From: Labilibaculum sp.
Lineage (GTDB): Bacteria > Bacteroidota > Bacteroidia > Bacteroidales > Marinifilaceae
NCBI GenBank assembly: GCA_016342745.1
Contig: JAEINT010000006.1
Span: forward strand, 1-64,000
Direction: 5' to 3'
Length of the DNA: 64,000 nucleotides
The notes beneath the pieces are model-generated. The model saw only the letters and a program-made list of their open reading frames with translations. It was not told the DNA's origin and ran no database searches. The translations under genes were made by a program, and so were the position numbers. Of this stretch, positions 9,478-17,161 are shown in pieces. The first letter of the stretch is position 1. Each line of letters starts with the position of its first letter.

Positions 9478-9675
9478 ATGAATTACGAAACGACACTTAC
9501 AAGAGAAAAATACTTAAAAGAATTAATACAAACTCAAAGTACTGGAACACCTGTAAAACTGGCAATAAAACTAAGAACATCAGTAAGTACCGTCTATCGA
9601 ATGATTAGAACACTTAAAAAAATGGGAGAACCTATCGCTTACTCAAAAATTAAAGAAACTTACTACTACAAATAA
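9478..9675 (+). CDS. Small helix-turn-helix DNA-binding protein
   Basis: A 65-residue basic protein. Residues about 24-50 (PVKLAIKLRTSVSTVYRMIRTLKK in two overlapping helices) have the pattern of a helix-turn-helix. The SVSTVYRMI stretch looks like the recognition helix, and the following GEPIAYSK resembles the wing of HTH_11-type domains. No other domain is present. It lies about 260 bases before the double-glycine peptide gene, in the same direction, with symmetric and repeated DNA between them. A role as local regulator of the peptide locus is inferred. The gene is A+T-rich like the rest of the locus. Confidence 0.7.
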   Translation: MNYETTLTREKYLKELIQTQSTGTPVKLAIKLRTSVSTVYRMIRTLKKMGEPIAYSKIKETYYYK

Positions 9676-9770
9676 GTTAGCAGCACAAAAAAGGCGTTTT
9701 GTTTTCATGCTTATTTAGAATGTTTCACCTATTGAATAATAATAATTATATCGCAAACCTTAAAACTATA

Positions 9771-9815
9771 AGACTTAATAAAATCTCTCCCCCCTACAAA
9801 ATAGACTTAATAAAA
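9771..9815. repeat. Pair of 13-bp direct repeats, 32 bp apart
   Basis: AGACTTAATAAAA occurs at 9771-9783 and again at 9803-9815. The 32-base spacing is close to three helical turns. The pair lies upstream of the peptide gene and directly before a perfect inverted repeat. This spacing would suit a dimeric regulator bound on one face of the DNA. The candidate partner is the neighbouring HTH protein. Confidence 0.45.
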
Positions 9816-9816
9816 A

Positions 9817-9849
9817 TAAGCAAACTATCACTATGTGATAGTTTGCTTA
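9817..9849. promoter_or_regulatory. Perfect 15-bp inverted repeat with 3-base loop
   Basis: The arm TAAGCAAACTATCAC at 9817-9831 and its exact complement at 9835-9849 flank the loop TAT. It is 83 bases before the peptide ATG. No T tract follows on the plus strand, so it is not an ordinary terminator of the HTH gene. It may be an operator or a stable 5' leader hairpin for the peptide mRNA. Confidence 0.6.
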
Positions 9850-9932
9850 CATAACTTAGATCTCGAGTTCATATCAAATGTGCACATGAAATGCTCAAGC
9901 CCCAAAATCTCGTTCGAGGAGATAGGGGCAAA

Positions 9933-10091
9933 ATGAAAGAATTGAATTTTGAACAAATGGAAAACATCGAAGGTGGTAGAGCTGCAGCAAGTGATTATTG
10001 TGATACTCTTGGGAAATGGATAGATAATGGTGGAGAAGGATATCAAGGAAACTATCAAGACGTGATAAACCTATGGGGTCGTTATTGTTAG
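9933..10091 (+). CDS. Double-glycine leader peptide precursor (bacteriocin or signal-like)
   Basis: A 52-residue precursor. The leader is residues 1-15 (MKELNFEQMENIEGG), a classic Gly-Gly leader of ComC/class II bacteriocin type, cut after GG by C39 peptidases. The 37-residue core begins RAAASDYC and ends LWGRYC. It has two cysteines (core 8 and 37, the last residue) that could form one disulfide. It is acidic (3 basic, 5 acidic residues) and rich in Gly, Tyr and Trp. The open frame reaches 9891, but the ATG at 9933 gives the leader start and has AGGAG and AGGGG upstream. A terminator follows 10 bases after the stop. The C39 exporter encoded downstream is the likely processing and export partner. 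Whether it is a toxin or a signal cannot be told. Confidence 0.85.
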   Translation: MKELNFEQMENIEGGRAAASDYCDTLGKWIDNGGEGYQGNYQDVINLWGRYC

Positions 10092-10101
10092 TAACAACTA
10101 T

Positions 10102-10126
10102 GAGGAGCTAAGCTCCTCTTTTTTTT
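10102..10126 (+). terminator. Terminator between peptide gene and export genes
   Basis: GAGGAGC-TAA-GCTCCTC followed by eight T bases is a strong intrinsic terminator, 10 bases after the peptide stop. The next gene starts only 30 bases later. Export genes would then need read-through or a promoter inside this short gap. Confidence 0.9.
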
Positions 10127-10155
10127 CTCACTCATATTTTCAACTCAAACCTACT

Positions 10156-11418
10156 ATGAAATCATTTACTTTCTTTATTTCCCTTTTATTTTTAACATCA
10201 GCTAATCTATTTTCACAAGAAAAGATAATAACAGGAACTGTGACTGATTCATTAGACGTACCATTGCCCTATGCTTCTGTAATATTAAGAAACAGTGCTA
10301 TTGGAGTTTGCACCAATGAAAATGGGAAATATGAATTATTTGTAACCCCAAAATTACAATTTGACACATTAGAAATTTCTTTCATAGGCTACAATACTTA
10401 CAAGAAACTAATCCACTTTAACGATTCTACATTCTCCCACAATATTAAACTTTCACAACATAATATTAAACTTCAAGACATAGTAGTAACTTCCGAAAAA
10501 TTAAATGGAAAATTAATATTACTGAAAGCTATAAAAAACTTAAGAAAAAACTACTATAAAAACTTTTACCTAGAAGGCTTTTATCGCGAAGAAGCCTATA
10601 AAAATGACACCATCGGAAGACTGATCGAAGCTTCAGCTGCAATAAAATTAAAATCCATTGATTTTGATCCCTATAAAGACAAACTATCGATTTTCCAATT
10701 GAGGAAAAGCGATGATATGTTAGATAAACTCAATTGGTTTCAAAAAAAGATTCTTACTTCAACCTATAGGCTTTTAAATGGTAAGAAATTCGTTAGAAAT
10801 GGCTTATACGAACTATTTCAAAAAGACTATCCTTTAAATAAAACTGATTTAAAGAATTATGAGATTACAATCACAAAAGTATTAGAGCAAGAAAACTCTA
10901 AAGTTTACGAAATTAAATGTAGATACAATAAGTTCAATAATGATATTATCAGTTTTTATTATCACATAGACATCAATGATTTCTCAATTTTACAAATGCA
11001 AAAACAATTCAAAGTTCCAAATCAAGGATTCAAAAATGATTATTGGGAATTTACAAAAGTAGAATTTCGAAAAATAGATCAAAAATACATACCATCTTTA
11101 ATTATATTTCAAAAATACGGAGGTGATTTAGGAGACAAAACACAAGGAACTGCAAATGGAAAAAAAGTCAATCAATTTGTTCGAAAAACCTTTCTCACAA
11201 ACAACTGGAGCAAAAAAATAGGAGATCAAAGAAAAATATTTAAATCCACAGTTGTTTCACCATTTGAGTGGTTTTCAGACATTAACTTTTCATATAATCC
11301 CATTTTTTGGGAAAACTATAATTTGATTTACAATGACAATACAAGAAATCAAAAATACAAATTCCTAACAAAGACAAAAAAATTGGAGCAACAATTCATT
11401 GACAATGGACAACAATAG
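10156..11418 (+). CDS. Carboxypeptidase-regulatory-like domain protein, exported
   Basis: A 420-residue protein with a signal peptide at about 1-21 (FFISLLFLTSANLFSQ). A CarboxypepD_reg-like (CNA-B type) domain follows at about 24-110, with ITGTVTD, PLPYASVILRN and ISFIGYNTY blocks and ending at IVVTSEK. The rest, about 115-420, is unassigned, rich in Lys and aromatic residues. It has no TonB plug or barrel signature, although this N-terminal domain is common in TonB-linked receptors. It is probably periplasmic or attached to the outer membrane. As the first export-locus gene after the terminator, it may serve transport across the outer membrane or immunity. Neither role is shown. Confidence 0.75.
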   Translation: MKSFTFFISLLFLTSANLFSQEKIITGTVTDSLDVPLPYASVILRNSAIGVCTNENGKYELFVTPKLQFDTLEISFIGYNTYKKLIHFNDSTFSHNIKLSQHNIKLQDIVVTSEKLNGKLILLKAIKNLRKNYYKNFYLEGFYREEAYKNDTIGRLIEASAAIKLKSIDFDPYKDKLSIFQLRKSDDMLDKLNWFQKKILTSTYRLLNGKKFVRNGLYELFQKDYPLNKTDLKNYEITITKVLEQENSKVYEIKCRYNKFNNDIISFYYHIDINDFSILQMQKQFKVPNQGFKNDYWEFTKVEFRKIDQKYIPSLIIFQKYGGDLGDKTQGTANGKKVNQFVRKTFLTNNWSKKIGDQRKIFKSTVVSPFEWFSDINFSYNPIFWENYNLIYNDNTRNQKYKFLTKTKKLEQQFIDNGQQ

Positions 11419-11430
11419 AAACATCTAAAT

Positions 11431-12018
11431 ATGAATACACTTAAACAAATTAAACCTTGGCACGCATTAATTATTTACCTCTCTATTCTCCTAATTACAA
11501 ACTATATTAATAGTGCTATTCTACACGCTCCTTTTAAAGAGACAGATTTTAATCTTAAAGATTTTTTTATCTATAATTTTGTAATCAACACCACAATTTT
11601 ATTAGTGAAAATTGCAACAACAAGTTTCATTTTAATTGCTGGCACATTATTCATTGGTATAAAAATAAAATCAAAAAATATATTCAAAGCAGTAATATTG
11701 GCTTATACTATTCCAGCATGTAGATTTATCATCCTTTCTGTTTGGGCTAGTTTTAATTGGCTGCAATATTCAAGAGAAGATCTTTTTAACTTATTCACAT
11801 GGAAATTTACACAGTTCATTACGCCTTCCAACTCTATTCTTCACAATATTCTGGAACAATTCAACCTATATGATCTGGTTTTTATAATAGTTCTAATATT
11901 TCTACTAAATATTTTTTCAGAAAACTCTCTTAAATCTTGTAGAAATGTAGTGCTTTCTTCGTATGTTCCTTCTCTGATTATATACTCATTATTTATTACC
12001 CTAATAGCAACTATATAA
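11431..12018 (+). CDS. Multi-pass membrane protein, YIP1-like appearance, unknown function
   Basis: A 195-residue, strongly hydrophobic protein with about five membrane segments (near residues 10-30, 45-75, 85-110, 145-165 and 175-195). No catalytic motif was recognised. The general look is that of YIP1-type small membrane proteins, which is a weak resemblance. It starts 12 bases after the previous stop, so it belongs to the export operon. A hydrophobic protein of this size beside a bacteriocin-like peptide is a candidate immunity protein. That is inference from position. Confidence 0.65.
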   Translation: MNTLKQIKPWHALIIYLSILLITNYINSAILHAPFKETDFNLKDFFIYNFVINTTILLVKIATTSFILIAGTLFIGIKIKSKNIFKAVILAYTIPACRFIILSVWASFNWLQYSREDLFNLFTWKFTQFITPSNSILHNILEQFNLYDLVFIIVLIFLLNIFSENSLKSCRNVVLSSYVPSLIIYSLFITLIATI

Positions 12019-12023
12019 AACCA

Positions 12024-12533
12024 ATGACAAAAAAAATCCTTTTCCCCATACTCTTCTCTTTTGTCATAATTGTTATGCTTTAGGTCATCTCCAAACAAAA
12101 AAAAACAAACAGTGAAATTGCCAAACAATTCTCAGTAATTCGTTTTAAAGATTTTAAATTCATAGAACCTGTAGAGGATAATGAATTGAACGAACACTCG
12201 GTTATCTGTTTTTTTTCGAGTTCCTGCTCATTATGCTCTTACGAAGCCAAACAACTAAAAAAGGAAGAATTTGTTCCGAAGAACCTTGATTTTATATGGG
12301 TTTCATCACAGCCTCGTGATAGTCTTATCACATTTATTGAAAGTAACAATTTAGCAGATGTAAAGCATTTCAAATTTGCTCAAATTGATTCAACAACTTT
12401 GGTCGAAAAATACAATGTAAGAGAATATCCGAGAGGATTGATTTACAAAAATGGTATACTTTGCCATTCCTACAAAGGTTTAATCAGTTTGTTTAAAATA
12501 AAAGAACAATTAAAAAAAGAAATTCCAAACTAA
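12024..12533 (+). pseudogene. Thioredoxin-like gene interrupted by an in-frame TAG
   Basis: The ATG at 12024 opens a frame for a hydrophobic anchor (MTKKILFPILFSFVIIVML) that meets TAG at 12081-12083. The same frame then stays open to 12533 and gives a thioredoxin-fold domain with the CxxC motif CSLC (in SSSCSLCSYE) and a cis-proline candidate in REYPRG. Without the TAG the product would be about 169 residues: membrane anchor plus periplasmic redox domain. After the TAG there is no ATG in frame, and the only usable start is TTG at 12186, which would drop the anchor and first strand. It is probably a nonsense mutation of a thiol-redox gene that could act on the two-cysteine peptide. Read-through or a base error is possible. 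Confidence 0.7.
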
Positions 12534-12557
12534 ATAATCATCATAATATTATACTTA

Positions 12558-14753
12558 GTGAGTTATAAACTTTTAAAAAAGGCAAAAAAGACTTTTACTC
12601 TGCAACACGATCATGCTGATTGCGGTATAGCTTGTTTGCTATCAGTTATCAAATACTATGGAGGTTCTGGCAATTTTGAATCTTTACGCCAATGGAGCGG
12701 AACCAGCAAACAAGGCACAACTTTTCTTGGATTATATCAAGCTGCAAAACAATCAAACCTTGCAGCAAAAGCTTACCAGGCAGAATATGAAAATTTATTA
12801 GAAAGCAAAAGTCCATTGATACTTCATCTAGAACTTGAAAATGGATTGGAGCACTATGTTGTTTTTTATGGCATCCACAAAAGCAAGTTGATTATAGGTG
12901 ATCCAGGTAAAGGAATTTGCTACTATACCAAAAATGAACTTACTAAAGTATGGAAGTCAAAAGCTCTTCTCGTGATGCAACCCGAAGAAGCATTCGTACT
13001 CAATAAAAAATCAATAAAGCACAAGTGGAACTGGATTAAAAATATGATTCAGGATGATATGCAAATTTTAACGGTTTCCATTTTTATTGGAGTTTTAATT
13101 GCAGGCTTAAGTTTAGCAGTCTCGGTATTTAACCAAAAACTAATTGATGACATTTTACCATCGAAAGAAATTTCGAAAGTATTTATTGCAATTACATTAC
13201 TATGTTTACTACTTGTTTCACACACTTTTTTAAATGCAATACGCAATAACTTTTTGTATACCCAAAGTAAGGATTTTAATATTCGCATGGTAAATTCTTT
13301 TTTCAAACAATTATTGAATTTACCCAAAAGTTTTTTTGACAACAGAAAATCAGGCGACATGATTGCAAGGTTAAACGATAGCGCAAGAATTCAATCCTTT
13401 CTATCTAAAGTTGCAGGTAATTTTATCATCGAAATTCTTATCTTAATAGTTTCTACTTTAGTGTTATTTTTCTATTCTCCTACACATGGATTTTTAACAC
13501 TCTTATTTCTTCCGATTTATGCTATCATTCTCATAATTTTCAATAAAAGAATTGTTACCGGACAACAAAAAGTAATGGAGCACTATGCTCATAACGAAAG
13601 TTTTTACATCAACAGTTTAAATGGGATAGAAACGATAAAAAATACCAATACCAACTCCTATTTTACAAATAAAAATCTGAAAATTTATTCTAGCTTTCAA
13701 GATAAAATTTTCAGTTTAGGGAAATTGACAATTAACCTTTCTTTTTTATCGGGAATTTTAGGAACCATTTATCTGGCAAGCATAATAGGTATTGGTGCTC
13801 ATCATGTAATTACCGATACTATCAGCATAGGTGCACTAATAGCAATGATTGGTATCTCGACAAGAATTTCTCCTGCATTAGCAAGTATTGTTTCAATGAT
13901 TATACATATTCAGGAAGCTAAAGTTGCCTTCGATCGGTTGTTTGAGATGATTAGTATCAATACCAAACCTCACAAAGAATACAAAAATATTTTAAAATTT
14001 ACCGATATTCAAATCAGAAACCTAAACTTCCGATTTCCAGGAAGATCACTTTTATTAAAAGATATTAATCTAAATATTCAAAAAGGAAAAATTATTAGTT
14101 TATTAGGAGAATCAGGTACTGGTAAAAGTACTTTGGCAAGCATATTGCAAAAATTCTATACTCAGGAAAATGGTGATGTTCTTATTAATGATACCCCACT
14201 TAGTAAGATCTCCAATTCTAAGCTAAGATCTAAGATTGGTAACATCCCCCAAAACATTCATATTTTCAACAATTCTTTAGCTTTCAATATCTTATTAGAG
14301 GATGTTAATGAAGATAGTTTTACTAAACTGAGTATTTTTTGTAAAGAATGGGGCTTTAGTAAATTCTTCGATTCATTACCGCAAGGACTAGCAACCAAAG
14401 TTGGCGAAGATGGTATTAACCTTTCCGGCGGACAAAAACAATTACTTGCTTTTGCAAGAATATTTTACCGGAAACCCGAATTTATTATCCTGGATGAAGC
14501 TACTTCTGCAATGGATAGGGTAACGGAACAATTTATTTTTTCCTTACTTAAGAAGGTAAAACAAGATGTTGCAATATTAATCATTACTCATAGAATTCAC
14601 ATACTAAAAAGTATTGCCGATTATATATACATCTTGGAAAACAAAACAATAAACAATCATGGAACTCATGATAATTTAATGAAATACGATAATTTCTATA
14701 GCTATTTCTGGAAAGAATTACACCTCGAATCAAACCTACTACCTACAAATTGA
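12558..14753 (+). CDS. Peptidase-containing ABC exporter (C39, PCAT)
   Basis: A 731-residue bacteriocin-type exporter that cleaves Gly-Gly leaders and exports the peptide across the inner membrane. The C39 peptidase is residues 1-145 with Gln16, Cys22, His99 and Asp115 as the expected active site. The six-helix ABC membrane domain is about 165-450. The ATPase domain has Walker A GESGTGKST (517-525), signature LSGGQ (622-626), Walker B IILDEATS (643-650) and His678. The start is GTG at 12558. The peptidase makes it the direct functional partner of the Gly-Gly peptide encoded at 9933. It overlaps the next gene by four bases. Confidence 0.95.
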   Translation: MSYKLLKKAKKTFTLQHDHADCGIACLLSVIKYYGGSGNFESLRQWSGTSKQGTTFLGLYQAAKQSNLAAKAYQAEYENLLESKSPLILHLELENGLEHYVVFYGIHKSKLIIGDPGKGICYYTKNELTKVWKSKALLVMQPEEAFVLNKKSIKHKWNWIKNMIQDDMQILTVSIFIGVLIAGLSLAVSVFNQKLIDDILPSKEISKVFIAITLLCLLLVSHTFLNAIRNNFLYTQSKDFNIRMVNSFFKQLLNLPKSFFDNRKSGDMIARLNDSARIQSFLSKVAGNFIIEILILIVSTLVLFFYSPTHGFLTLLFLPIYAIILIIFNKRIVTGQQKVMEHYAHNESFYINSLNGIETIKNTNTNSYFTNKNLKIYSSFQDKIFSLGKLTINLSFLSGILGTIYLASIIGIGAHHVITDTISIGALIAMIGISTRISPALASIVSMIIHIQEAKVAFDRLFEMISINTKPHKEYKNILKFTDIQIRNLNFRFPGRSLLLKDINLNIQKGKIISLLGESGTGKSTLASILQKFYTQENGDVLINDTPLSKISNSKLRSKIGNIPQNIHIFNNSLAFNILLEDVNEDSFTKLSIFCKEWGFSKFFDSLPQGLATKVGEDGINLSGGQKQLLAFARIFYRKPEFIILDEATSAMDRVTEQFIFSLLKKVKQDVAILIITHRIHILKSIADYIYILENKTINNHGTHDNLMKYDNFYSYFWKELHLESNLLPTN

Positions 14754-16009
14754 AAAGACTATACAACATAGCATATCAAATAGAAGAAATCTGGCATTCT
14801 TTAAAAGAACACAAAAAGAGAAATATTCTTACAGGCTTTGGTGTTTCCTGGGGTATTTTCATATTGGTTCTTCTAGTCGGTGCTGGAAATGGGCTTCAGA
14901 AGGGTGTGATGGTTCTTTTCCAAGACTACAACCAAAATAGCTTTTGGATATATGGGGGAAAAACAAGCTTGTCAAAACCAGGCCAGAATTCAAACCGACT
15001 TATCAGTTTCAAGCATCACGAAATTGAAAAAATAAAAAAATGGTATCCTGAAATAGAACATACTTCACCGGAACTAAGATACAACGGCAAGCTCTTAAAT
15101 TCTAAAACTAATAGTTACCATAGATTTGAATGTTATGGCATAAATAGTGATTATTTTAACATTAAAACTTATACAAGGTCAAAAGGTAGATTCTTCAATC
15201 CTCTGGATGATGAACAAAACAGAAATATTGCCATTATAGGTAAAGATATTGCAGAAGGACTATTCAAAAAAGAAGATGTAATTGGTAAATATTTCTGCAT
15301 GGATGGTATATGGTTTCAAATAATTGGAGTTATAGCAGAAAAATCTCTTTTTTCGAACAACAAGAGACACATTTATATACCATTTAGAACACTTCAAAAC
15401 CATTTTTTTAGAAATAAGGACATAAACTGTTTCTCCCTCTCTCTTAAACCTGAAAACTCCGCTAATAAATTCGAAGAATCCATAAAAACATACTTATCCA
15501 GATATTATCAATTTGATATTGAAGACAAGAATGCTATTTACATCAATAATGTTCAATCGGATGCAAAATCAATTAAAGGTTTATTTAAAACCGTTAACGG
15601 GTTTCTTTGGTTGGTTGGGTTTTGTATGCTTTTGAGTGGTATTGTTGGCGTAAGCAATATCATGCTTGTGGTGGTAAAAGAAAGAACACAAGAAATAGGT
15701 GTTAGAAAAGCAATTGGTGCTAGCCCTAAAAGCATACTTTATATGATTTTAAACGAATCAATTATCATTACATTTATTTCTGGAATTACAGGTTTACTGG
15801 CAGCCACATTACTCGTTAATCTGATTAATTTAATAATTGGAGATATGATTTCTAATAGCAATTCAATTTTCAAGGGGCTTGATGTTAATATCCCAATTGC
15901 CATTGGTGCAATTTTCACACTTGTTATCTCAGGAGCTATAGCAGGTGTTTATCCTGCAAGGAAAGCTGCATCGGTACGCCCAATAAAAGCCATAAGTGCT
16001 GACAATTAA
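14750..16009 (+). CDS. MacB-like ABC permease without ATPase domain
   Basis: A 419-residue permease with one membrane segment near residues 30-52, a large periplasmic MacB_PCD domain (about 53-280), and an FtsX domain with three C-terminal segments (about 285-405). The block VKERTQEIGVRKAIGASP and the ending VYPARKAASVRPIKA are family hallmarks. The start is TTG at 14750, overlapping the exporter stop (TTGA), so translational coupling is likely. The usual MacB ATPase gene is missing here, so it may borrow another ATPase or work with the adaptor that follows. Related permeases act in peptide or antibiotic efflux and envelope mechanotransmission. Confidence 0.88.
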   Translation: MKRLYNIAYQIEEIWHSLKEHKKRNILTGFGVSWGIFILVLLVGAGNGLQKGVMVLFQDYNQNSFWIYGGKTSLSKPGQNSNRLISFKHHEIEKIKKWYPEIEHTSPELRYNGKLLNSKTNSYHRFECYGINSDYFNIKTYTRSKGRFFNPLDDEQNRNIAIIGKDIAEGLFKKEDVIGKYFCMDGIWFQIIGVIAEKSLFSNNKRHIYIPFRTLQNHFFRNKDINCFSLSLKPENSANKFEESIKTYLSRYYQFDIEDKNAIYINNVQSDAKSIKGLFKTVNGFLWLVGFCMLLSGIVGVSNIMLVVVKERTQEIGVRKAIGASPKSILYMILNESIIITFISGITGLLAATLLVNLINLIIGDMISNSNSIFKGLDVNIPIAIGAIFTLVISGAIAGVYPARKAASVRPIKAISADN

Positions 16010-16033
16010 CACTAAAGTTTTAAAAATTAAATC

Positions 16034-17104
16034 ATGAAAAATAAAGGCTTTCTTATTACAATTATTATTCTTACAATTTCAGTTGGATTCGTTTGGCTTC
16101 ATCAAACAAAAAATAAATATCGATTTAGCAATACCGAAAATCCAACTTTCTCTAATTTGGAATTGAAGCATTACATTTCAGGCTACCTAATCCCCCAAAA
16201 AGAAGTGCAAATTAAATCTCAAATATCAGGTATCCTTAAAAAAATGTACGTAAAAGCTGGAGATACCATTACAAAAGGCGATTTAATAGCTGAAATTACA
16301 GTATTACCAAACCCTCAAAATATTGAAACAGCATCAAAAAACGTTACAACTTGTCAAATCAATTTTAACAAGTGCAAAAAAGAATACGAGCAATACCAAA
16401 AGCTTTACCTAAGAAAGGTTGTTGCCGAACAAGAATTTGATAATTATTCTGACGCTTATTTAATCAGTCTAGAGGAATTGAAATCAGCAAAAAAACAATT
16501 GGAAATTATTAAAAAAGGTTATTCAAAAGATCAGGAAAACATACCCAATTTTATCCGCTCTACAGTTTCTGGCACTGTGCTCGAAATTCCTTTAAAAGAA
16601 GGTGCTAGCATTACAGAACGAAACAACTACAACGAAGGAAGTAACTTGGTAAGTATAGCCAACTTGCAAACACTAATTTTTAAAGCTAAAGTAAATGAGT
16701 CTGACATCTCTTACCTTAAAAAAGGTATGAGGTTTATGATAGATATTAATGCTCTTAAGGATCAACGGATAGAAGCAGAATTAACACACATTACTCCAAA
16801 AGCAAAAGAGGAAAATGGCATCATGAAATTCGATATGGAGGCAAATGTAAAAAACAAAAAGCATGTTCAACTCTATCCTGGATTCTCAGCTGTAGCCGAA
16901 ATGATTCTTGACCGCAGAGACAGTGTTCTCACCATTAAAGAACGCAATTTGATTTTTAATAATGATAGTATTTACGTAGAACTACTCGATGAAAATTACC
17001 ACAAACAAAAAAGAGAAGTAAAAATCGGATTATCCGACGGATTAAGAATTGAAATTATTGAAGGATTAAGTATAGATGACAGGGTAAAACTACAAAGTAA
17101 TTAA
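16034..17104 (+). CDS. Periplasmic adaptor (MacA/HlyD family)
   Basis: A 356-residue membrane fusion protein that bridges an inner membrane transporter to an outer membrane channel. It has an N-terminal anchor (about 6-22), a lipoyl-like half domain (EVQIKSQISGILKKMYVKAGDTITKGD, in two parts, about 57-83), a coiled-coil hairpin (about 95-165), the second lipoyl half (STVSGTVLEIPLKEGASI, about 180-198), and beta-barrel and membrane-proximal regions to the end. It could serve the MacB-like permease, the C39 exporter or both. No TolC-type channel gene is in the locus, so a channel from elsewhere is presumably used. Confidence 0.9.
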   Translation: MKNKGFLITIIILTISVGFVWLHQTKNKYRFSNTENPTFSNLELKHYISGYLIPQKEVQIKSQISGILKKMYVKAGDTITKGDLIAEITVLPNPQNIETASKNVTTCQINFNKCKKEYEQYQKLYLRKVVAEQEFDNYSDAYLISLEELKSAKKQLEIIKKGYSKDQENIPNFIRSTVSGTVLEIPLKEGASITERNNYNEGSNLVSIANLQTLIFKAKVNESDISYLKKGMRFMIDINALKDQRIEAELTHITPKAKEENGIMKFDMEANVKNKKHVQLYPGFSAVAEMILDRRDSVLTIKERNLIFNNDSIYVELLDENYHKQKREVKIGLSDGLRIEIIEGLSIDDRVKLQSN

Positions 17105-17153
17105 TCTTCCTAGTCAAATTATAAAAGGTTCCTGTCTATTTCTAATTTTTATC

Positions 17154-17161
17154 TACCTTTG
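17154..17161 (+). promoter_or_regulatory. -7 element upstream of thiL
   Basis: TACCTTTG matches TAnnTTTG and would start transcription near 17168. The leader before the thiL ATG (about 134 bases) contains a small stem AATATCC/GGATATT at 17174-17195. No TPP riboswitch core was found in it. Confidence 0.55.

Noticed and set aside
9817-9849. Intrinsic terminator of the HTH gene
   Set aside because: No T tract follows on the plus strand; listed instead as an inverted repeat of unknown role.
9891-9932. Upstream ATG for the Gly-Gly peptide
   Set aside because: It would add 14 basic residues before a leader that already begins MKELNFEQ in the usual way and has its own ribosome site.
11841-12128. 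95-codon minus-strand frame
   Set aside because: It is antisense to the membrane protein gene and the thioredoxin-like gene, without a recognisable domain.
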